Shown here: positions 33,647 through 45,410 of the stretch, one piece after another | How positions within the stretch are numbered: position 1 is the first letter of the stretch | Layout of the letters: the number at the start of each line of letters is the position of its first letter | DNA from: Symbiodinium natans | Taxonomy: Eukaryota; Sar; Dinophyceae; Suessiales; Symbiodiniaceae | Length of the DNA stretch: 62,000 bases | NCBI GenBank assembly: GCA_905221605.1 | Contig: CAJNDS010002129.1 | Span: 302,501 to 364,500, forward strand | Reading direction: 5' to 3' | Notes under the pieces: model-generated | Database searches by the model: none | What the model was told of the DNA's origin: nothing | Seen by the model: the letters and a program-made list of their open reading frames with translations, nothing else | Translations under genes and position numbers: made by a program

Positions 33647-35283
33647 AAACGAATGTGTTGTAGCTTGTTTTATACGCACACTTCGCTAAGTCCTACACGC
33701 TTCCAGTTTACCACTAGGTTGCTTGTTTTCGTGTACTACACCTAGCTAAGTGTGACATCATGCGGCAATGTTTGGGTACATCATGAGTGAGATCGAACAA
33801 GTATGGATGTGCGGGTATGTTGCCTGCACATAATGCGATCCTCCAGGGCAGGGACACTCGACGCTCGGCTGTGCTAAGTCTGAATCAAGTGGCATGTTTC
33901 GCATCAGCTGTGTCCCCGTCGGAGCTGTCCTACTGAACGGAGATTTCCATCAGGAGATCATTGCGGATGTGAAGATTGCCCAGGTGCCGAGGCCTTCACC
34001 CGGCACCGGGATTCTGGGCAGGCGACAAGGCACCCCAGGCCCATGCAATTCCTGTTTTGAAGGGCTTTTTGGAGGGTTTTAGAGCTTAGGGCCTTAGATG
34101 GGCTCAGGGTTCTGGGTTTTGGGGTTTGGGGATGTTCAGCTACCGTTTTTTGGCGGACAAGCCAGGATTATGCCTTCCCAGCCCTCGCAGATGGGAAACG
34201 TTCTCTTAGTCCTCCCGTCCTGCAAGTCTGCGTTACGTGGGTCTACGATGCGTAGATGAAGTGCCTACAATGCAATTATGATGCATCTCTCTCCCTAGAT
34301 GACTGAGGCAATTGGGGGACAAAGATCGCAGTGAGACGCATCCCTCTGGATTCAGAGTGACTTTGTCACAAATCATTCCTTCCTCTGCGGAATCCCAGCG
34401 GAATTCCAGGAATCTGGGGGTTTTGAAAGCTTCTTCAGACTCCGAAACACTTGAGAAAACTTTCGCCAGGATCTGCAACGCGATAGGTGAGACACTGCCA
34501 AATACCAGGAGCAACTATTGGCTCCGTGGAATCCTGTGCTGCGTTTATGGCCCTCCCACCACCAAGAGTGTGGAGAAAACTGGGGAGAGTGGATTCTACT
34601 GGCTTCTACTGGCTTCTATGGGCAACTCTGGCTGTCGTCAGAAGGGACAGAGAAGCAAAGCCTCGCGTGTGAGGCCTTAAGACGGCACCGAAAACTGCTA
34701 CTGCAGAGGATTTGGCAGTCTCGCCAGAATCCACAGCCGGCGCAGTAACGACTGCCGAAGCAATCGGAGCAGCGCCAGCTCAGCCGTTGGGCGCGGGATC
34801 CGGGCGCTGCCTGACAGTCTCACAGGTGCTTCTTACCGTGGCATCGGGCATGGACTGCTACCTACTGCCCAGGAGCCCATCAACGCCGATGCAGCAACCG
34901 AACTCAGGTCTAAGAAGTCTGCAATAAAATCCTGTTGGCCTTCTCGGAGTACTACCCAACGAGCACAAATCCAACTCCTCCAATCGCCTGGCAGGGGTTC
35001 CACATGAGGGTCCCTCTCGGGGGCCCCGGGAGCCCCGTTTACAACAAGGGATTTTTGATCATGAAAACGGCACCAAAAGGTGGAACCCCCTTTTTTTGGA
35101 GAGAGCAAAAGCCCCCTGGCATCGAGTGAGAGGGAGCCCCCCAAGTGCTTAAAAACCCAAGGACTAACCCCCCCACTCACGGGGGGAAGGCAGGGCAACC
35201 GCAACGTTGGCTCGGAGCGTAGAGCACGCTGAGCACGCCAAGGTGCATATGTATGTATGTCTTTTTCTTGGTTCATGTATGTA

Positions 35284-35315
<32 letters not shown>

Positions 35316-36403
35316 CGTCTAATACTAAAACAGTAAAGTCTATGCATTTGTGTGCAGAGAGAGAGAGAGACAGAGAAAGAGATAAAGAGAGAATGAGAGA
35401 AAGAGGGAAGGAGGGAAGGAGGGAAGGAGGGAAGGAGGGAAGGACGAAATAGAAAGAGAGAAAGAAAGACAAAGCGAGAAAAAGAGAAAGAGAGAGAGAG
35501 AGAGAGAAAAAAAAAAGAGAGAGAAAGAAAGAGAGAAAGAGAGAGAGAAAGAGAAAGAGAGAGAGAGAGCTCCCTCACCACAGTTGCCAATGCCAACAAG
35601 GGCACACTGCCTTTGTTACTACAAGTGCTCTACTACTGTGGCCTTTCAGATTTGCTTATAATCATGCCGTTCTTTGTGTTATTGGAACCCTTTCGGTGAA
35701 GTCCAACTCCCCAGGCCTGGAAGCGAGTACTTGCTTGCGTATGCAAGCAACGTGTCTAGGCATGGACGCCTGGCGGGGGGCAAGACACCAAATGAACGGA
35801 GGCACTTAAGCAAGGCTCCGGATGAACAGAATCGAATCACGAACTTTAGTGTGAATTTTCTGCCTAGAAACCTTCTAGAAGCCATAATTAAACATGTTGA
35901 AACAACTTCTCAAACTTGATTCAATGTTGACACAAAACTTTCCGTCTCCCCTGCACGAATCATGGAACATCCTCCCGACACTCAGACTTATTCGAGACGG
36001 CTCTTGTGACACTCGTGATTGATGCGACTGCGCGGCTCAACAAACCGGCAGACATTCCCAGGGCCGCGGATCCCAACGGCAAAACACGCGAATCCACGTC
36101 AAATCCCTTGACCCCAAATCCCCGACCCTCTGACCTGGAACCCTTCTTCTACATCCTGCAGCGGACGCGCAAGGAGGAAAAGAAAATCGGGACAGTCTGA
36201 AAGCCCGGACCTTGATACATTCTAGCCCTCCCTTCTTTTGATTCTGTTGGCTCTGGGCTTCGTGCCTTCGCAGCCGCTCCTCTAGCGTCAGGAGCGGAGG
36301 AAAACGAATGAGCTGCCTGGCAGCCGGCTGTCGCTGACATTGTTCCGCATGCCTGGACTTCGCCAAAATCCCCTTGAAACCCCACATGATCCCCAAACAA
36401 TCC
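33647..36403. other. no gene recognised; low-complexity tracts
   Basis: Contains a TA-rich stretch at about 35275-35320 and the long polypurine tract that follows. No domain is visible in the short frames. Confidence 0.5.
35355..35570. repeat. polypurine tract, about 215 bp
   Basis: Almost pure A/G on the plus strand, including GGGAAGGA units (35405-35440) and GA/GAAA runs. Confidence 0.95.
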
Positions 36404-36470
36404 AACCCTAAACCCTCAACCCTAAACCCTAAACCCTCAACCCCCCTAAACCCTAAACCCTAAACCCTCC
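36404..36470. repeat. CCCTAAA/CCCTCAA array
   Basis: About nine units mixing CCCTAAA and CCCTCAA. Confidence 0.9.
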
Positions 36471-36805
36471 TCGAGAGCCTCCGGCACTCCGTTGAGCAAG
36501 GCCTCTGCAGCCTCATGATCAGGTCGGAGGGTGGAGGGTTGGAGGTTCATTTAATACTTCACCTTCTTTTCTTGAATCTAAAGAATCAGATGATTCTTCT
36601 TTTTGGTTGGGGGGGGGGCAAGGCTCAGAAAAATTCGCAGCTTTGATCAAGTTCGAGGATGGTCCGTGCCTGAGCAGGTGTGCCCGCGTAACGAGGTCCA
36701 GTGCCAGCTATAGGTATGCCTGGGACATCCCAGGGCGAGCGTCGAAGCAGAAGAGCGACATGCCGCCAACAGGAATGCCAAGACAATCAGCCCTAGATGT
36801 GGTGG

Positions 36806-36964
36806 TTGGGATGTTCCCCCTTACACTCATAGGGATTCTCGTAGGGGTACGAAAACCCCCATTGAGGGTACTATAATCTAATGAGGGTACTATGGGGTAC
36901 TATCTTCCCCCTAAACCCTAAACCCTAAACCCTAAACCCTTTAGTAGAAGGGGGAACATCCCAA
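36806..36964. mobile_element. 159-bp MITE-like element carrying telomere repeats
   Basis: The element begins TTGGGATGTTCCCCCTT (36806-36822) and ends with its perfect 17-bp reverse complement (36948-36964). It is flanked on both sides by TGTGGTGG (36798-36805 and 36965-36972), a perfect 8-bp target-site duplication. There is no room for a transposase, so it would be a non-autonomous DNA transposon. An 8-bp duplication is known for hAT, P, Merlin and many introner-type elements; the superfamily is not resolved. Inside are three GGGTACTAT motifs (36866-36904) and, near the right end, four to five CCCTAAA units (36910-36940). Confidence 0.85.
36910..36942. repeat. CCCTAAA array inside the MITE-like element
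   Basis: Four to five perfect units lying 6 bp inside the right terminal inverted repeat. Confidence 0.95.
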
Positions 36965-37040
36965 TGTGGTGGCTCAAAGGCATGGTGGAGTGGACTGGCC
37001 TTCATCAATGTCCCGCAGGCCTGGGCTGACACATGAAGGG

Positions 37041-37127
37041 GGGTTTGGGGTTTGGGGTTTGGGGTTTGGGGTTTAGGGTTTAGTAGGGTTTAGTAGGGTT
37101 TAGGGTTTAGGGTTTAGGGTTTAGGGT
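37041..37127. repeat. TTTGGGG to TTTAGGG array
   Basis: About four TTTGGGG units, then two TAGTAGGGTT variants, then four perfect TTTAGGG units. Confidence 0.9.
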
Positions 37128-37199
37128 CTCTCAGCGCCTCTCAGCTTCGGAACACACTCTCTCTCAGAGCCACGACTGAGAGCAACAAAATTGCATTTT

Positions 37200-37455
37200 G
37201 CCCTTGCCCTTTTGCCCGCCCCCCCCCCCCCCCCCCCGGCCCCTCCGCTGCTTGAGAATCCAAAACCCCCAAAACCCTGAACCCCCCCTTAAGCCCACCC
37301 CTGGTCCCCCCCCAGTTCCCGCGCCCCAACATTCACCCCCCAAAACCCCAGAACAAAACCCAAAAACAAAAAAAAACATCCCAGAAAACCCCAAAAAAAC
37401 CCAAAACCCACAAATCCCCCAACCCCCCCCCCCCCCCAAAAAAAAAATAAAAAAT
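37200..37455. repeat. C/A-rich strand-asymmetric tract
   Basis: Starts with a run of about 20 C (37218-37238), continues as CCCC/AAAA-rich sequence with very few G or T, and ends with a run of about 15 C and an A run. The minus strand is G-rich with many G3-G4 runs. Confidence 0.9.
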
Positions 37456-37552
37456 CATTCCAAGTCGCCCGATGGACTTGCCATCCACGGGAACGACGAT
37501 CGCGTGGTCGACCGCCGGGATGCACGGCTGGAGGCCCGGCCTCGCACCCCGC

Positions 37553-37675
37553 GTTTAGGGTTTAGGGTTGAGGGTTTAGGGTTTAGGGTTTAGGGTTTAT
37601 TAGGGTTTAGGGTTTTAGGGTTTTAGGGTTTTAGGGTGGGTTTAGGGTTTAGGGTTTACGGTTTAGGGTTTAGGG
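37553..37675. repeat. TTTAGGG/TTTTAGGG array
   Basis: About sixteen units, including a block of TTTTAGGG octamers at 37612-37636. Confidence 0.95.
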
Positions 37676-39329
37676 CCCCGCACAATGTGACAGTACGATT
37701 TGCCGTGGAGCAAATTCTGACTGCTGCTGTAGCCGTTCTTTGGTGCAGACAGAACTGGAGTGCCAAGCTCAGCTTCTCACTTCTCGACGTTCCAACCACT
37801 ATACCTCCATCCTCCAAGATGGGGTCCATAACTGTGCCTGTCGGCGAAGGCGTACGAATTTGGTCTGTGAATCAGTGAGAAGGCACAGGAAGCCTGGTAG
37901 CCCGAGGTCAGGCTCACCAAGGGTTCCTCTGGAATCCTTCACATAGGAGCTGCGTGACAGGAAGTACACCCACAGCAGTGCACACAGCCTTCAGGTTCTT
38001 GGCATGGGCGGGTCCTCTAGGATATGAGGGCCAGCATGGCCAGGGGGTGGCACAACCGGAACGGTCCAAGCAGCTGGGGCGATTGGTATCGCTGGCACTG
38101 CCGGACTCGAAGGCCCCGGGTCGTGATCGGGGTCCTCAAAGGAAAGCAAGACATCAGCCAAAGATAAATGGACCTAAGGACATAGACAACATGGACAACA
38201 GAGCATCGAGCATTAGAAGAGGCACGGCCAAAAACTTGTAGAGGCCAGACGTGCGTCAGCAGCATCAGAGGCAGTCATCCCCTCAAAAAAGAAGTGCTGC
38301 CGCAGAGCAGCCAGGCCGATGGTAAGGGCCCCATTCTTACCCTGACCCCCCCCGAAGTCCCACGAGCCCTCCAGGATGCCATAAAAGAAGTTTGCGCTAA
38401 CGAACGAAAGTCTCTTACGAGGAACTTTAAGGGACTTCCGAATGAAAACCTAAGGCGACGGTGCACACTGACTTTGCCCCCTTGCCCGTCTGGAGATGTG
38501 AAGATGATAGAGGTCAAGACACGGAGGCGTCTTGTGATGAAGACAGCCACGCAACCACGACTCTGCCAAAGCTGAGCACAAAGGGCCCATGCAGACAGCT
38601 TCTGGCCTTCACCTCGTGACGGGAGATGATTCGTCTGATCCTGGCTTGTGCATCACAAGCTGGACCTCAGAAGCTGAAGGTGGCGCTTGCATGCTTTCGC
38701 GGGCGCACTGCAACACGAGGCAGGCCGGTGGCGCAAAGCCAGTCGTACTTCGCAATTGTCATGTCTGAGGTCGGGGCCGAAATCTACGTCTTTTGGGGTC
38801 ACTGGAGGTGTGGGCCTGCGGAAAGGTACCTAGGCAAGGAGAAGCGTGAGTTATGTACGATGTAGCTATCGTGGTCGAGGCAGATGCTGAGCTTACGGCC
38901 CCTCGCCCCACCTCGTTCTTCTTCATGGGCGTGGTTGGGCGCGACACTGTCCTGGCAGCTTCGGATGGGATGGAAAGATCACGTGAACGATCTGAAGACA
39001 TGACAGGCATGCCGCTGGCCAATCCCAATGGGGGACGGGTCCCGCGATCGCAGCACCTCAAGAAGGAAGCCCACTGAAGCAGATGCGAGTAACTCACATG
39101 GAGAACGCTTCGCACCTCCCTTTTATCCAGAGTTTGTCAAGCATGGCAGTGGAAAGAGCTGTTGCGGTGCAAAGCGGTGAAAGATGGCACAAGCGACTCC
39201 TCGAGGATCTCTTGACCCGACGCCCAAAATGACAGCACATGGGGGGGCACGCTCCACGTTCTCCAGGTCCTTGCTCCCCACAACATGGCCAGAAGCTCGG
39301 TGTCCACATTGAGTCAGAGCTAGCCGCCG
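37676..39329. other. no gene recognised; possible coding frame at 38294-38575 (+)
   Basis: The plus frame at 38294-38575 contains a protein-like stretch (PRALQDAIKEVCANERKSL), but no family or splice context supports it. Confidence 0.4.
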
Positions 39330-39986
39330 CTAGCCCACCGGTGCTTGCAGTCGCATGAGCATGTGTACAAGCTGAAGCGAGGGGCCTAGTTGATCCAAAC
39401 TGAACAGCTCTGGGTGAAGGACCGAGGCGCTGCCTTCCCCGCTCAGATCCTCCTCTTCCAAGGAGCAGCAGACAATGTTGCTGTTCGCAATCGCCCAGCC
39501 CCAGTCCGCACGCCTTATGACCCTCGCCTGTGGGAACTTGCCCAGCTCTACACGCCGGCCATCGTCGCTCAGCTGCCAAGCATAGGTCAAGCCATTCGGG
39601 TGCCCAGCGACGTGCCCTGAGATCTCAAAGCGGAAGGTCGTAGATGCTCTCACTTGGGGGTGAAGTCGAAAAGTAAAGTCCCAGACAAGACTGGTCAGCT
39701 CCTCGCGCGTGATGCAGGCTCGCGAGCCGTCCTCCACATGATGCCTGTACTGTTCCTTCCAGCTGCGTCCTCTGGACTGAAGCTTCGAGAGGCGCGCAGC
39801 TGTCAGATGAAAGCTGCAGGCTTTGGTAGACCAACAGCGCCTGCAATGCTCGAGCCAAAGCATGTCATGACAAGCTGCGGCATTCCAGGAGGCTGACACA
39901 GCTGCGTTGACGCCAAGGTCCTTTACATCCAGGAAAGACAAGGCGTGGATGAAATCATCGGTTTGCGGAAACACGGTATGAGACAT
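39330..39986 (-). CDS. F-box protein, intronless
   Basis: 218 codons from ATG 39986 to TAG; an upstream in-frame ATG at 40034 adds 16 residues. Residues about 8-48 form an F-box: DDFIHALSFLDVKDLG, VSASWNAAA and LWLEHCRRCW fit the usual L..L..FL...DL...VS..W....LW pattern. Residues about 92-178 form a second domain (ITREELTSLVWDFTFR, then a beta-rich stretch with RFEISGHV and YAWQLSDDG) that probably binds the substrate. F-box proteins normally link substrates to a Skp1-cullin ubiquitin ligase, so target recognition for ubiquitylation is the likely role; the target is unknown. Confidence 0.75.
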   Translation of the reverse strand: MSHTVFPQTDDFIHALSFLDVKDLGVNAAVSASWNAAACHDMLWLEHCRRCWSTKACSFHLTAARLSKLQSRGRSWKEQYRHHVEDGSRACITREELTSLVWDFTFRLHPQVRASTTFRFEISGHVAGHPNGLTYAWQLSDDGRRVELGKFPQARVIRRADWGWAIANSNIVCCSLEEEDLSGEGSASVLHPELFSLDQLGPSLQLVHMLMRLQAPVG

Positions 39987-40405
39987 TGGGAAGATCCATC
40001 GTCTACCTTGAGCCTGTGCAGCACACCAGATCATGGGTCATGCCAACGTTCACTGCTAGGAATTATGATGCTCAGTTTGTGCTCTTGGGAACGAATGCCT
40101 AACATGTTCATTCATGATTTTGATTGGCCTGTCAACAAGGCCTTCAAGGGCCATCCCTCCCCCCCCTCCGAATCTAAAGCGTCATCATCCAGCGTATTCA
40201 AATGAGTACAAAGGACGGAACCCATCCAGATCGGCCCCCCCACTCCCTCGCGCAAAGCACTCGCGATTTTTGACAACTTTGGGCAGAACCTGCCGCATGC
40301 AATTGTATCAACTGTATCGAAGATGAAGGTAAGTGATGAGTCCTATGTGTCCACAGCTGCTAATGATCTGCTAATGCTTTCGTGACTTCCGTAGATTCCT
40401 AAGGC
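39987..40405. other. intergenic
   Basis: Short interval between the F-box gene start and the end of the RCC1-like pseudogene. No feature recognised. Confidence 0.5.
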
Positions 40406-41707
40406 TCAAACAATCCATTGCTGTGGGGGGTCCTGTTCACTGCCCCAGTGGACAATGGATTCATTTGCCAACGCTGCGCAGAATGCAAAACTTGTTGTGT
40501 GGATCTCTTTGACTTTCCGAAGTTGGTCTCGCACTGCCGAGCTGTCGCCACCAGTGTCTCGATTGCCCCAAGTGACGCCTGACCCGTCATCCAAAATCGC
40601 AGCAAACGCCGACTCTGTTCCACAGATCTGTTTCACATTGCGGAGCCGTCCTTGGACTCTACTACTGTCACCACCCGCGAATCGATCATGTCAGGTCACA
40701 ACTGACCCATCGGACAGGATCGCAGCGAATGCAGTCTGCGATGCTTCAATGTGCTTGACGTTCTGCAATTCATTCTGAACTGCGGAGCTATCGCCGCCTC
40801 CTTGTGGACCCCCCAAGTAACAACTGAACCATCCTCAAGAATGGCCGCAAATGCAAAATATGCTGCCTGGATTTGCTGCACATTCCTAAGCTGACCTTGG
40901 ACTGCAGAGCTGTCACCAGCATCACGTGGACAGCCCCAGGTAACCACTGATCTGTCCGCAAGGATGGCGGCGAAGGCTGTTTTTGCAGCCTTGATTTGCC
41001 TCACATTCTTGAGCTGACCTTGAACTGCGGAGCTGTCTCCACCTGCGCTTGGGTCGCCCCAAGTAACAACAGTTTCATTGGCAAGAAGGGCAGCAAATGC
41101 GTCAGCTGCGGCGTGAATCTCTTGCACACTCCTGAGCTGATCTTGGACGGTCTCCACATGTGGGTTCCCCCCACGTAACCACTGATCCATCCGAGCGGAT
41201 CGCAGCAAAGGACTCAAGTGTGACCTCAACATGATGTACTTCTGTTAGCTGGTCTCGGACATCAGAGCTGTCGCCGCCCGACTCTTGATCGCCCCAAGCA
41301 ACTACTGAGCCATCTCCATGGACGGCAGCAAAAACACCTGCTGTAGCGCCAACCTCTTGCACATCTCTCAGCTGATTCTCGACTGCTGTGCGGTCTCCAC
41401 CCGCGCTTGGGTCGCCCCATGTGGAAACAGCGTCGTCTCCACAGCACCACGTGGCGAACGCTGCGTCTGTTGCTGCTACCTTTGGATGCTGTGCAATGGC
41501 AGTCAGAAAGTCTCCCTGTCGTACTCCTGCATCTTCCAGAGATTCTGCAAGATTTCTCAAGACGCGCCCAGATGAAGCAACAAGCTTTAGAGATCCTTGC
41601 TCGAAGGATTCTTGGGCCAGAACCTTCAAGTCCCCCGTGCTGGAGGACCGCGTAATCGAAAGAGCTTTCCTTTTCCCACTTGGCAAGGCCACGCAGACTT
41701 GAAGCAT
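40406..41707 (-). pseudogene. decayed ubiquitin-like plus RCC1-repeat protein
   Basis: ATG 41707 starts a ubiquitin-like domain (about residues 1-75: MLQVCVALPSGKRKALSI, then VRQGDFLTAIAQ), followed by about nine RCC1-like repeats of the form FAAILxDGSVVTWGDP...GGDSSAVQxQL. These occur widely in dinoflagellate proteins and should fold as a beta-propeller. The frame is broken. In the third repeat about 11 nt of the GGDSSA linker is missing (near 41149). A 1-nt loss turns the expected GAT into GT (near 40808). A TGA at 40691-40693 replaces the conserved Trp of VVTWG. The two deletions total about 12 nt, so the original frame returns before the TGA. The copy is probably non-functional. Confidence 0.8.
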
Positions 41708-44700
41708 CTGTTGAAAGCCACGCTTTCGGTCCCTAAATCGCAATCATCTGGAACCAAATTGGTAGTTAAGACCTGACGCCACGGTCAATTCGCATCAGAA
41801 GGAATCAGAACATATCAGAACATGACGGACACCCGATCGCTGTCGGCGCACTTCGCAAACATGAAGACAAGTTCTCAAGCAACGACGACACGCATGCAGG
41901 GATCGACCCCAACATGCCGGATCGCTGCAACTGTGACTCTTGAGGACTGACAAGCAAGTGCACGTCAACATGCTACTGTGTACGTCCGCGAAATACAAGC
42001 AAAGAACATCAAAGTTCTAACAGGAGCAGCTGGGGAAGTCGATTCCTCATTAATGGAGCGCAGGGCTTAGGGCTTAGGGAAACCCGCATGCCTCGAGGGA
42101 TATCCTTTATATGCCCGGGCGAGTCTCTGAGCAAGGCCCCCAACGCCCCTCGAATCCGCGCTCCTCCTTATTTTTGTACGTCGTTGTTACACACCACTTC
42201 GCAGTGAAGTGCGTTTCACTTTCCCCCGATGACTGCTCCGATACAGAACACAGGCTTTTGACAGGGGAGCCGCAATCACCGACTGAACATACTTCGCGCT
42301 TTACCAAGCCAACCTTCTTCATCTCTTTACGGCTACCGATCATGTAACATAGAACTGAAGCTGCAGGCCAACAGATGCCAAGAGATGGGCAGCAGTAAAG
42401 AGAAGCTGAGTAGCCGGCTGGTTTCGCATCGACCCTCTCGAAGTAAGTGGGCGCTATAGGAATTGGTGCAATGTCCACCTCGGTCTATGCAGTCTACCCA
42501 GTACGCGCTCCGGACCGGGGCTGTATGGCTGATCTTGCTATGGCTCCAGCATCTTGTGGAGAGTCAGCACACAAAGGGCTGTTGTCTCTTTCCTGGAAGC
42601 AACTTCGGAGCGCTCACAAAACCTCTGTTGAAACTGTTCCTTATGCTTACGCTCGGAACCCCATACACCCTAAACCTTGAGCAGCAATCCATTCCAGACC
42701 CGGCCCTGGCCTGAGATGGACCTTCAGCCGTGTCCTTAGCAGTCGGGAAGCATGAACATGCCAAAAGGGTGCACACATTCTCGACGCGCCGCCGTGCCCG
42801 CAAAAAGTGGACGACAAGGCCCCCACTAAAGAATCCCAGTCCTGGATGTGCACTTCGCAAGATCATCGAGGCTTTGCGGGCATCGCACAATCGTGGTCAT
42901 GCTCACGCCCAGCACGTCTCACTAGCACCATGGATGAGGTTTCGGGGGATGTCGGGTCCTCGTCGTCAGGTTCGAGGCTTGAGCAGCTTGGAAGCTCGTC
43001 GTCAACGAGCCCAAAATGCCTGGACACACTTTCACAAGAAGCTCCGTGATGGCATTGTGATTCATGAGACGCGATTGACAAACCCACTTCACCAAGCACA
43101 CAACCGAGCGCGTGGCACTGGCAATACTGTGGGCATTCGGGGCTGCCCCTAGCCCTCTATCCCAATGACGATTGAGCCACATGCTACAGAAAACAGGAAA
43201 CATCGAAGCGACTTGGCGCTGGTGACACAAGTAGAACGCCCAGCTTCAGAGTGCTTGAGGGTTGTGAAAGTGTTGCATCTGGCAGCCAATCTCAGGGCCT
43301 CAGCCGCTGTCGTTTGCCCCACGCCTTAGAAAACGGAAAGAAGAGGAAACTTCAAACATCGAGATGCCCCCCCTCCCCCCCCTAAGAGGTTTCCTGGATA
43401 TCCCCTGGATCCCCTCTGGGCACCTGGCTGGTGCTTTGAGGGGTGAGAAGACTGCCCAAGGCTGGCTCGGATGGCACTGCAGGCAGGTAGCCTTTCAAAC
43501 TCTTCATGTCATGTTTGTGTTGTCTATAGCTGCTTCAATGCTACCAGGTCATGCAAGAGATGCAGCTATTCAGACGGGAGCTCCATTCCGATTCTGATCT
43601 CAGGGCCTGGATATCGCCTGGGGTAATCGAAACCTCAGGCATGTGGGAGTTGCGGATCACAAAGCTCACATCGTGCCACGCTCGCTTGTCCTCTCAAGAC
43701 TTGCCTTGCAGCGCGCCCTTGTTGAGCTTCTCTGCCTCGGCCGAGACGTATCGTACAACTTCCTGGAACTTCGTGCTTGTCACTGCTAGAACAGGATGTA
43801 GAGGACCGCTAAGATCATCGTCTCATATCTCACCGCCAGCAACAAGGCCGCTACCGAATTTACCACTCGACAGCTACCACCACCACGGCCACCAGCCCCA
43901 CAAACCAGAGCAGCCATTGATGCACACAGCATTCCAAAGGTGGAGCAGAGCGACAGATTCACCCATACTGGCACCAAGCCTGCAAGCCAAACATGCAACA
44001 TGCATTGGCCCATGCCACCCTCAAGTCAGGATATATGTATACATATACATATATATATGTATATATGTATGTTCATATGTACACCATCATGGTCGTGCTA
44101 CAAACTGCAGGACGACCTTGCTGCAATCTCCGCGGCTTGTGCTGCTGCAAGTGCCTGAGCACAGCTTATCCAAGAGAGAGAGAGAGAGGGAGCGGGAGCG
44201 AGAGCGAGAGCGAGAGCGAAAAAGGGAGACAGAAGCTAAACTGTGGCGAGCATCTACACGTTGGTCCCAAACTTGGAGAGCGCAACCGACGAAGCCTCTC
44301 AGAGCCAACCTGAGAGCCCAACTGCAGCAGGCGCTCCACCAGCTCCTCGGAGAATCTGTGACATGCGAGGAACATCGCAGCTCATCCGCAATGCTTTCTT
44401 AAAGGCCACCTCGTGTAGAGTGAAATATCCTGGGGCGCGCCCCGATATTCCGCAGGGTCTTTCAGAAGTAGAACCGGCATTGAGTCATGAGGTAAGCTGT
44501 CGACGCAGCGTGAAAGGCGTCATGGCACGGAGTCAACTACATGCTGATTCACCCACTATTCACACAGCAAGCCGATGACGAGAAGGATGCATACCCTTAA
44601 GTATGTTCCATCGCCAGTCAGTGAATTGCAAAGGTTGCTCTGACACTCCTCAACAAGAGTAAGGTTCTTTGGCCACCAAACTACATTTTTTGCCATGCGA

Positions 44701-45410
44701 CACCCACGTTCTCTCGTGTGCCATGGGACCATACGGCAGCACTGAAAAACACAATGTCGCAGCAACGCCATCAACTTTCGATTCAGTCTTGCAGTGTCTC
44801 TCTCTCTAAACGAAAAAAGGGCTTTCACGCTTCTGAGAAGACAAGCCTAGCCTCACGTGGCCTAGGCAGGCAATTCAACAGAAGGTTTCCTTGCTGACAT
44901 CAGAGCAACCTGAGAGGTGTCAAAGGCGTCACCCCCAAAGAGATGCGATACAAGCTGCGTGAACTCACTACTCCACTACAGGAAGCCTTACGCCTTGCAC
45001 ATGCCCCAAACTCAGCCCACTCCCCAACCGGCCGCGGGGCATGAAAGTTAGCTGATGCTTGTTGTTCCAAGTCCTTCGTAGCAGCAGGCTTGCAGCAGCT
45101 AACCTGTCACTTCCATCTTAGCATAGCACCTCTTCCGCATCTGCCAACCGACCCCCATGTAAACTTCGACTCAGTTTTGCAGTTTGGAGATGGATCGTTT
45201 GGAACTCGGCCCACTAGGCATGCCACAAACACCCGAAGCGAGCAATCGTGAACACCCCTGATACGCAAACTGAGGCAAACTAAGCACAGGTTTCAAACAA
45301 TAACTCGCAACCACTTTGCGTCGATTTCTGCACAGAGGTAGATTGGCGGCTGTCGGTTCACCTCTGGCAGTCGCTTTGCACCTGCCAGAAATGCTGCTTC
45401 ACAGCAATGG
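41708..45410. other. no gene recognised
   Basis: Contains a (TA)n stretch at about 44036-44080 and a GA-rich tract at 44169-44235. The 283-codon plus frame at 43551-44402 runs through both tracts and shows no domain. Confidence 0.45.

Noticed and set aside
40808-41172. Frameshifts explained as sequencing errors in the two GGGGGG runs
   Set aside because: Alignment to neighbouring repeats places the first break in the linker after the G run (about 11 nt missing). The second fits loss of the A of a GAT codon, and the TGA is a substitution.
43551-44402. 283-codon plus-strand frame
   Set aside because: It runs through (TA)n and GA tracts, and the translation is low-complexity with no folded-looking part.
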